Assembly (NCBI GenBank): GCA_016721465.1
Contig: JADKIA010000019.1
Span: 1 to 46,771, forward strand
Direction: 5' to 3'
Origin: Ideonella sp.
GTDB lineage: Bacteria > Pseudomonadota > Gammaproteobacteria > Burkholderiales > Burkholderiaceae_C
Length of the DNA stretch: 46,771 nt
Both the position numbers and the translations under genes were made by a program. Below are positions 40,358 through 46,771 of the stretch, piece by piece; the first letter of the stretch is position 1, and each line of letters begins with the position of its first letter. A model generated the notes under the pieces. It had not been told where the DNA came from, ran no database searches, and worked only from the letters and a program-made list of their open reading frames with translations.

Positions 40358-41949
40358 AGCGCTGGCACCATCGCTCGCGCAGCCTGGCCGTTCGCATGGT
40401 GGCCGTGATGGCGGCCGCGGTCACTGCAGCGGTGGCCGCGATCGTGGCGCTGCTGATGTCCCTGGCCAGCCCTCCGGCCTGGGCCGCCGACGAGTTCCTC
40501 GACCCCGAGGTGGCGTTCAAGCTCAGCGCGCGCGCGCTGGACGACCACCGCATCGAACTGCGCTTCGACGTCGCCCCGGGCTACCACCTGTACCGCGAGC
40601 GCTTCAGCGTGGCCGCGGAGCCTGCCGGCACCGGGCTCGGTGCGCTGCAATCACCCCCTGGCGAAAGCGAGTTCGACGCCGGTCTGCAAAGGCCGATGGA
40701 GGTGTACCGCCGCCCGGTGACCCTGCTGCTGCCCCTGAGCGCCGTGCCCACCACCAAGTTCCGCCTGAACGTGGTGAACCAGGGTTGCGCCGACCAGGGC
40801 CTGTGCTATCCGCCGCAGACGCATGCCTTCGACGTGACGCCCGGTGGCGCCACAGGCACCGCGCTGAAGGTGCTGGCGGTGGCCGACGATGCGGGCACGG
40901 CCGCTGCGCCCGGCGCCGCCGCCCAGCAGTCGTCCGCCAGCCCGTCGGGCGAACCCGCCGCGGCAACTTCCGACGACCCCGGCCGCTTCGATGGCGTGCT
41001 GCGCTCGCGCAACCTGCTGGCCGTGGCCGGCGTGTTCGCGCTGGCCGGGCTGCTGCTGTCGTTCACGCCCTGCGTGCTGCCGATGCTGCCGATCCTGTCG
41101 TCCATCATCGTCGGGCAGAGCGGCCACACCATCGCCACCACCTCGTCCCGTGCACGTGGCTTCTCGCTGGCGCTGGCCTACTCACTGGGCATGGCGTTGG
41201 TCTACACGGTGTTGGGCATGGCCGCCGGCCTGGCCGGCGAAGGGCTGGCCGCCGCACTGCAGAACGCCTGGGTGCTGGGCGCCTTCGCGCTGCTGCTGGT
41301 GGCCCTGTCGCTGTCGATGTTCGGCGTGTACGAGCTGCAGATGCCCAGCGCCATCCAGACCCGGCTCACCCAGGCCTCGGGCCAGCTGCAAGGTGGACGC
41401 TACCTTGGGGTGTTTCTCATGGGTGGCCTGTCCGCGCTGATCGTCGGCCCCTGCGTGGCCGCGCCACTGGCCGGCGCGCTGGTCTATATCAGCCGCACCC
41501 GTGACGTGTGGCTGGGCGGGCTGGCGCTGTTCTCGCTGGCCGCCGGCATGAGCGTGCCCTTGCTGCTGATGGGCTTGTCGGCCAACTCGCTGCTGCCGCG
41601 CGCCGGTCGCTGGATGGAGCGCGTGAAGCACTTCTTCGGCGCGCTGCTGCTGGCGGTGGCCTTGTGGATGGTCTCGCCGGTGCTGCCCGCCTGGGCCTTG
41701 ATGGGCTTGAGCGCGCTGCTGTTGCTGGCCGCCGCCGTGTACCTGGGCGCGTTCGACCGGCTGGAGCACCATACGCCGGGCAGCACCTTGACCAAAGGCG
41801 TTGGGGTGATCCTCGCGGCCCTGGGCATGATGCAGCTGGTGGGTCTGGCCGCAGGTGGGCGTGACCCGCTGCAGCCGCTGTCGCGCCTGACTGGCCAGTT
41901 GCCGTCCGCGCAAGCGGCCGAGGCGACCCCGCGCAACAACCGCCTGTAA
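40354..41949 (+). CDS. dsbD: DsbD-like thiol reductant transporter lacking the C-terminal thioredoxin domain
   Basis: A 531-residue DsbD-type protein that brings reducing power from the cytoplasm to the periplasm. After a signal peptide the alpha domain has the pair C145 and C151 (QGCADQGLCYPP). The membrane domain has eight helices with the redox pair C240 (SFTPCVLPM) and C367 (LIVGPCVAAPL). In full DsbD a periplasmic thioredoxin (gamma) domain with CxxC follows; here the protein ends about 40 residues after the last helix with GQLPSAQAAEATPRNNRL and no CxxC. The TlpA protein encoded immediately before, with overlapping start/stop, may take the role of the missing domain (inference). Confidence 0.9.
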   Translation: MKRWHHRSRSLAVRMVAVMAAAVTAAVAAIVALLMSLASPPAWAADEFLDPEVAFKLSARALDDHRIELRFDVAPGYHLYRERFSVAAEPAGTGLGALQSPPGESEFDAGLQRPMEVYRRPVTLLLPLSAVPTTKFRLNVVNQGCADQGLCYPPQTHAFDVTPGGATGTALKVLAVADDAGTAAAPGAAAQQSSASPSGEPAAATSDDPGRFDGVLRSRNLLAVAGVFALAGLLLSFTPCVLPMLPILSSIIVGQSGHTIATTSSRARGFSLALAYSLGMALVYTVLGMAAGLAGEGLAAALQNAWVLGAFALLLVALSLSMFGVYELQMPSAIQTRLTQASGQLQGGRYLGVFLMGGLSALIVGPCVAAPLAGALVYISRTRDVWLGGLALFSLAAGMSVPLLLMGLSANSLLPRAGRWMERVKHFFGALLLAVALWMVSPVLPAWALMGLSALLLLAAAVYLGAFDRLEHHTPGSTLTKGVGVILAALGMMQLVGLAAGGRDPLQPLSRLTGQLPSAQAAEATPRNNRL

Positions 41950-41971
41950 GCAAGGCGGCCGGTGCGCCGGA

Positions 41972-43672
41972 TCAGCGCACGCGCCAAAGGCCTCCTGCCT
42001 CGCCGCCCACCACCCCCTCGTCACGCAACTTCAGCAGGTGCGCGCGCAGCGAGCGCAAGGCCACGGCATGCAGGGGCTTGGGCGTCTCGGCATACACCTC
42101 GGCCAGGAGCGTGGGCTCGTCGACCAGGCCCGAGGCGCCCAGGGCGCGCACCGCTGCCAGCACCTTGGCCTCGCGCGCCAGGCGGTGCGCAATGGTCTTG
42201 TTCACCACCGCATGCGGCTCGTCGATCAGGAAGCCATGGCGGGCGCCAGCCAATCCAGGTCTTCGTTCAACAGCCGCCGCAACGAGGCCAGGTACACGGC
42301 CATGTTGCCGTCGGGCGGGTTGATGACCACCGTGCTGCCCTGCATCAGGTGGTCACCGGTGAACAGCAGCTTCTCTTCTTCGAGCAGGTAGCACAGGTGA
42401 TTGCTGGCGTGGCCAGGGGTGTGGATCACGCGCAGCGTGACGCCCGGGCCGATGGCCAGACGATCGCCGTCGCTGAGCGCGTGGTCGGGCTGGAAGTCGG
42501 TGTCCTGCCACTCGGGATGAGCGGCCACCTGGCCGAAGCTGGGCGCGCCGGTGGCGAGTTTGATCGCCGCGCAAGCCGGTGAGTGGTCCTTGTGCGTGTG
42601 GGTGACCAGGATGCGGGTCACCTTGCCAGGCGCCGCGGCGATCAAGGCCTGCACATGCAAGTCGTCGTCCGGGCCGGGGTCGAGCAGCGTCCAGTCGTCC
42701 GCACCAGGTGCGCCGATGAAATAGGCGTTGGTGCCGGGGCCGGTCATCATGCTGCCATTCGGTGCCGTCACGCGCAGCACGCGCGGTGACAGCCACACCG
42801 GGACGCCTGGGGCCAGCTCGGCGCTGGTCGGTGCCCGGCCCCTCGGGGTCGAGGCGGCCGGCCTCGGCATAGGCCCAATCCCAGGGCATCAGCGGGCGCT
42901 TGCCCTTGGGCGTGCTGGCCAGGCGCGGGCGGATCAGCGGCACCGTCGTCTGCGCCCGCGCCGCGTCAATGGCGGCCTGCGCGGTGCTGTGTGCGCCCAG
43001 CTGCTTGAGCGTCACGCTGGTCACGTTCATCAGCTTCAGGCCGCGCGCCGAATCCAGCGCCTCGGCGGGTGTCAGCCACATCAGCTCCACCGTTTCAGTG
43101 GCATCGTGTCGCGCCGTTTGCGCGTGGGGGACCTTGGTGATGAAGAAGCGGGTGTCGAAGATCTTGGGCATGCCCGCCGGCGTCATCCAGTGGCTGAAGT
43201 AGGCCAGCTGGTCCATCGCCAGGCGCACACCCAGCTGGGCGCAGACCTGGGCCATGCCGGTCTCGTTGGCGTGCAGGGCGTGGCGCAGCGCCTGCAGTTC
43301 GCGCTCATCGTGGTGGTTCAGATCGACCATGCCGCCATCGGCCTCGGTCGCAAAGAGCAAGCCGGCTTCCTCGAAGCACTCGCGCACGGCGGCGATCCAG
43401 TAATCCAGCCCACCCGCCGGCACGCCCAGCCTCGCGCTGGCCTCGGTGTCGGCCAGACCGGCGCACAGCTCGTGGTGGCCGGCATCGGCCTTGTCAAGCA
43501 GGCCACCAGGAAACACCGAGGCGCCGGAATTCTGGTCGCCGGGCTTTTCAGCGCGCTTGAGCATCAGCACTTCCAGCCCGCGCGGGGCGTCGCGCAGCAC
43601 GATCACCGACGCGGCCTGGCGCGTCGCGCCCGACACTGGTGCGGGCATGTAGTCCACCGATCCGTGGCCCAT
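41972..43672 (-). pseudogene. Nudix hydrolase / metallo-beta-lactamase fusion (two frameshifts)
   Basis: One gene appears split over three frames. From ATG 43672 a Nudix domain is read: GASVFPGGLLDKADAG then AAVRECFEEAGLLFA (Nudix box, with insert) and on to MPWDWAYAEAGRLDPEG. Near 42840 the frame changes and a metallo-beta-lactamase domain follows, with THTHKDHSPA (zinc His/Asp), HTPGHASNHLCY and FTGDHLMQG. Near 42240 one base is missing (GCGCCCG-CCATGGC) and the C-terminus continues as HGFLIDEPHAVVNKTIAHRLAREAKVLAAV...LWRVR to the stop at 41972. It resembles LACTB2-type hydrolases joined to a Nudix domain. Family calls are firm; the breaks look like sequencing errors, since nothing else is lost. 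Confidence 0.82.
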
Positions 43673-43675
43673 CGT

Positions 43676-44829
43676 TCAGGCTCCTTCTCGCACTGATTTG
43701 GCCGCGCCACTCGCGTGCAAGGCGGTGATCTCATCCGCACTGAAACCAGCCTCGGCCAAGACCGATCGGGTGTGCTCGCCCGGCGCGACCGGCGGACGGG
43801 GCATGTCGGCCTGCGTGCGTGAGAAGCGCGGTGCTGGGGCGGGCTGCACCACGCCGTTCACCTCGACGAAGGCGCCACGCTCGGTGGCCTGTCGGTGCTT
43901 CAGGGCCTCGGCCAGCGTGAGCACCGGCGCGTAGCAGACGTCGGTGCCTTCGGAGCAATGCCGTCCACTCGTCACGGGTCTTGCTGCGCAGGGTGGCGGC
44001 GATGGCCTCGCGCATCTCGGGCCACAGTCGCGTGTCGTACTGCTTTTGCACGAAGCGCTGGTCCAGCCCGATGCGCTGCGCCAGTTCGGCAAAGAACTTG
44101 GGCTCCAAGGGGCCGAGCGAGACGTGCTTGCCATCGGCCGTCTCATAGGTGTCGTAGAACGGCGCACCGCCATCGAGCAGGTTGGCCGCACGGGCATCGA
44201 GGTTCCACCGGCCAGCGGCGAGCAGGCCGTGGAAGATGGCGGTGAGCGAGGCCGCGCCGTCCACCATCGCGGCGTCCACCACCTGCCCCTGTCCCGAGCG
44301 GCTGCGCTCGAACAACGCGGCCATCAGGCCGAAGGCCAGGTAGAGCGCACCGCCGCCGTAGTCGCCCACCAGGTTGAGCGGTGGCACGGGCTTGCCGGGG
44401 CCACCGATGGCATGCAGCGCGCCGGTGAGCGCGATGGTTGAGGTCGTGCCCGGCGGCATGCGCTAGCGGGCCGGTCTGGCCGAAGCCGGTCATGCGGCCG
44501 TAGACCAGCCCGGGGTTGCGCGCATGGCATTGCTCCGGGCCGAGTCCCAGGCGCTCGGCCACGCCGGGGCGCCAGCCTTCGATCAGGACATCGGCCTTGT
44601 CGATCAAGCGCAAGGCGGCATCGATGCCCGCGGCTTGCGAAGTCCAGCGCCACCGAGCGGCGGCTGCGGCCCGTGACTTCGAAGCGCTTGTCCACCGGCG
44701 CACCCAGGCCACTGGGCTCGATGCGGTCGATGCGCAGCATCGGCACCCAGGTCGGCCAGCAACATCGCGCATCGGGCCGGGGCCGATGCTGGCCAGTTCG
44801 ATCACGCGCAAGCCGTTGAGGGGTCCCAT
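43676..44829 (-). pseudogene. CaiB/BaiF class III CoA-transferase (AMACR-like), at least five frameshifts
   Basis: A CoA-transferase of the alpha-methylacyl-CoA racemase/CaiB-BaiF type. Pieces in changing frames form a complete protein: MGPLNGLRVIELASIGPGPM, then LRIDRIEPSGLGAPVDKRFEV, then DKADVLIEGWRPGVAERLGLGPEQC, GRMTGFGQTGPLAHAAGHDLN, IALTGALHAIGGPGKPVPPLNLVGDYGGGALYLAFG with the family's catalytic-Asp region, EPKFFAELAQRIG, and GTDVCYAPVLTLAEALKHRQ. Breaks fall near 44770, 44735, 44645, 44430 and 43952. All motifs survive, so the gene is probably intact in the organism. It ends four bases before the Nudix/MBL gene starts, so the two are likely co-transcribed; together they suggest acyl-CoA or branched-chain lipid catabolism. 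Confidence 0.85.
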
Positions 44830-44904
44830 GGGGTGATGTCTCCTGTCTCGTTGGATCGTGAAGTTTGCAGCCGCGCGCAGCAGGCGTCTGTCGCCTTGGT
44901 TCGA

Positions 44905-46349
44905 CTATATCGGTGGGGGTGGGCTCGCCGAGTTCATGCGCCGCGCCGCCCAGGCCGCCGCCAACGCCAGCCCGCCCATCAGTGCGAACACCTCGTGGTA
45001 AGCCCGCAAGGTGCCGCCCGCGCCATGCGCCTGCAATCGAGATTCGAGCAGGATGCCCACCAGGCCCACGCCCACCGCACCGCCCAACTGGCGCAGCAGA
45101 AAGCCCACCGAGCTGGAGCCGAAGGGCGCAGCGCCGGGGGGTGCCACGCATCGCGCCGATGGACAGCGACGGGATCACGAAGCCCACCCGATGCGCCCAA
45201 TGACAGCGGCAGCGACGATCCAGGCGATGGCCGTCTCGGGTCCGATCGCCAACATGGCCAACGACGAAAAGGCCATGCCGATGAGCCCGAAGGCGACCGC
45301 CAGGTGCAGTGGAAACCGCGTCATCAAGCGGCCCGCGAGCGGGATGCTGAAGGCCAGCGCCAGGCCAGCCGGCAGCAGCACGGCGCCGGTGGCCGGCGGC
45401 AGGTGCAGGGCCGCGACCGCGAACACCGGCAACAGGTGGGTGGAGCCGAACAGCATCGCGCCGTGGGGCCACCGACACCACCGCGCCAGCCGAAAACACC
45501 GGGCTGTGGAACAGGTCCAGCCGCAACAGCGGCGGCCACTCGCTGGCGCGCCACGAAGACCAGCGCCAGCGCGGTGGCCATGGCCAGCAGGGCCAGGCCG
45601 CTGGGTGTGTCGCTGCCGGTGCAGCCGTCCCATGCCCACCAGCAGCGCGCCCAGCGCCGCACTCAGCAGGGCCAGGCTCCAGGCGTCCGGCGTCGGCGCG
45701 TCCTCGTTCACCGGCACGCCCCGGGCGCGGCATGCGGCAGGCAGCGCCGCGCCATCAAGGCCGAGAGGATGCAGAAAGGCAGCACGAAGAAGAAGATCGC
45801 GCGCCAGCCGAACCACTGCACCAGCAGCCCACCGACGCTGGGCCCGATGGCCGGTGCCAGCACGGTGCCGAAGCCGAAGTAGCCCATGGCGCGTCCCTGC
45901 TCATGGCGCTCGAAGGCGCGCAGGATGATCACGGCCGGGATGGTCTGCAACACGCCGGCCGCCAGGCCTTCGACCATGCGCATGGCCAGCACCAGGCCGA
46001 TGCTGTTGGACAAGCCGCCCGCCACACCGCCCAGCCCCAGCAAGGCCAGCAGCCACAAGTAGGCACTGCGATAGCCGAAGCGCTCGAGCAGCCACGGCGT
46101 GGCCAGCATCGACAGCGTCATCGGCCCCATGAAAGCCGTGGCCAGCCACTGCGCCTGCTGCTGGCCCAGGCCAAAGGCCTGGCTGATGGCCGGCACCGCC
46201 ACGTTGATGGTGGTGGCGGCCATCACGCTGGCCATGTTGCCGATCATCACCGTCCACAACACCCACCAGCGGTGATCGTCGCCAAACCGCGCCCGCAGCA
46301 CCGCCAGCGAATGCGGGTCGGTACTCGGTGCTTGCTGCGGCTCGGCCAT
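44905..46349 (-). pseudogene. DHA2-type MFS drug exporter (EmrB/QacA family), about six frameshifts
   Basis: An efflux transporter of about 480 residues and 14 expected membrane helices, read in pieces. The first 200 residues from ATG 46349 are intact: WWVLWTVMIGNMASVMAATTINVAVPAI (helix 1), AQWLATAFMGPMTLSMLATPWLLERFGYR (motif A region), and FGFGTVLAPAIGPSVGGLLVQWFGWRAIFF (motif C of antiporters). Later parts, such as LLPVFAVAALHLPPATGAVLLPAGLALAFSIPLAGRLMTRFPL and SSSVGFLLRQLGGAVGVGLVGILLESRL, appear after frame changes near 45720, 45630, 45545, 45470, 45190 and 45140. It lies upstream of the CoA-transferase gene on the same strand. Substrate unknown; the indels look technical. Confidence 0.85.
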
Positions 46350-46391
46350 GGGCCGCGATTGTCGGCCAGGCGCTGCCGACCGACGCGGGCG

Positions 46392-46771
46392 TCAGAACCA
46401 GCGGTTCATGCCCAGCAGGGTCTGGCGGCCGAAGGTGTAGGTGTAGTTCGGATACAGCGCGGTGGCGGCCGGCGCATTCGGGCCGACGGACTTGTAGTTG
46501 ACGGTGGACTTGTCGAACAGGTTGTTCACCTGCAGCAGGAAGCTCAGGCCCTTGTAGGGGCTGTCCTCGATGGCGTAGCCGAGCTGCATGTCGGCCACCT
46601 TGTCGGCCGCCTGCTGGCGCGTGGTAGCGATGAGGAAGATGTCGCGCGTGGTGGCCGTGAAGGCCGAGCGGTAGCGCTGGCTCAGGCGCGCCAGAGATGC
46701 CGTGCTTTTCGTAGTACACCGTCACGCTGTTGGACAGGCCAACGCTTGCCGTTGAGTGGAACGTTGCCGTT
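46392..46771 (-). pseudogene. TonB-dependent receptor, C-terminal part (cut by window edge, frameshifted)
   Basis: The end of an outer-membrane TonB-dependent receptor. The C-terminus ...LSFLLQVNNLFDKSTVNYKS...YTFGRQTLLGMNRWF has the family's NNLFD motif and terminal aromatic residue. About 90 residues before the end, TTRDIFLIATTRQQAADKVADMQLGYAIED fits strands of the barrel. Near 46690 the frame changes (VTVYYEKHGI on one side, LSQRYRSAFTATTRDIF on the other). The rest lies outside the window. The substrate, an iron chelate, vitamin B12 or a sugar, cannot be told from this fragment. Confidence 0.8.

Overview
The window is GC-rich (roughly two-thirds G+C), with tightly packed, often start/stop-overlapping genes. 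Protein families such as the IorAB-type molybdenum hydroxylase, PutA, the DUF4266/DUF3570/ApbE cluster and ECF-sigma/Ser-Thr-kinase loci suggest a betaproteobacterium of the order Burkholderiales (Rubrivivax/Leptothrix/Roseateles-like). This is inferred from reading alone. No rRNA, tRNA, CRISPR array or recognisable transposase was seen. Both ends carry many frameshifts in otherwise conserved genes, and genes are cut at both edges, as expected for the poorly covered ends of a draft contig.

Layout. 1-9.1 kb is metabolic: a damaged M20 peptidase, an FAD oxidoreductase, a two-subunit molybdenum hydroxylase, PutA (one frameshift) and a Uma2 protein. 9.1-24.7 kb is the most interesting part: a signalling island with an ECF sigma factor whose region 2.2 has Thr-Thr in place of acidic residues, two paralogous membrane Ser/Thr kinases, the remnant of a third kinase, an M61 peptidase with HDxxH instead of HExxH, and several small exported proteins of unknown function. 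Eleven promoter-like sites of the form TGTCCGG, exactly 16 bases, CGTC lie in front of these genes on both strands (eight exact, three with one mismatch). Four pairs of sites are divergent. I read this as a self-contained, autoregulated, kinase-controlled envelope regulon. Both kinases also have an in-frame TGA followed by a conserved 32-codon extension.

24.7-30.6 kb (minus strand): a serine hydrolase, then a likely iron-regulated operon encoding a di-heme peroxidase-like lipoprotein, an outer-membrane barrel, an FMN-binding protein, an ApbE flavin transferase and a small membrane protein. Its promoter has a Fur-like palindrome over the -10. 30.7-42 kb: an NtrC-type two-component system beside two sigma-54 promoter matches, which head a porin/periplasmic-protein pair and a DUF4266-DUF3570-ApbE-secreted protein-TlpA-DsbD operon. 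42-46.8 kb (minus strand): a Nudix/metallo-beta-lactamase fusion, a class III CoA-transferase, a DHA2-type MFS exporter and the C-terminus of a TonB-dependent receptor, all frameshifted.
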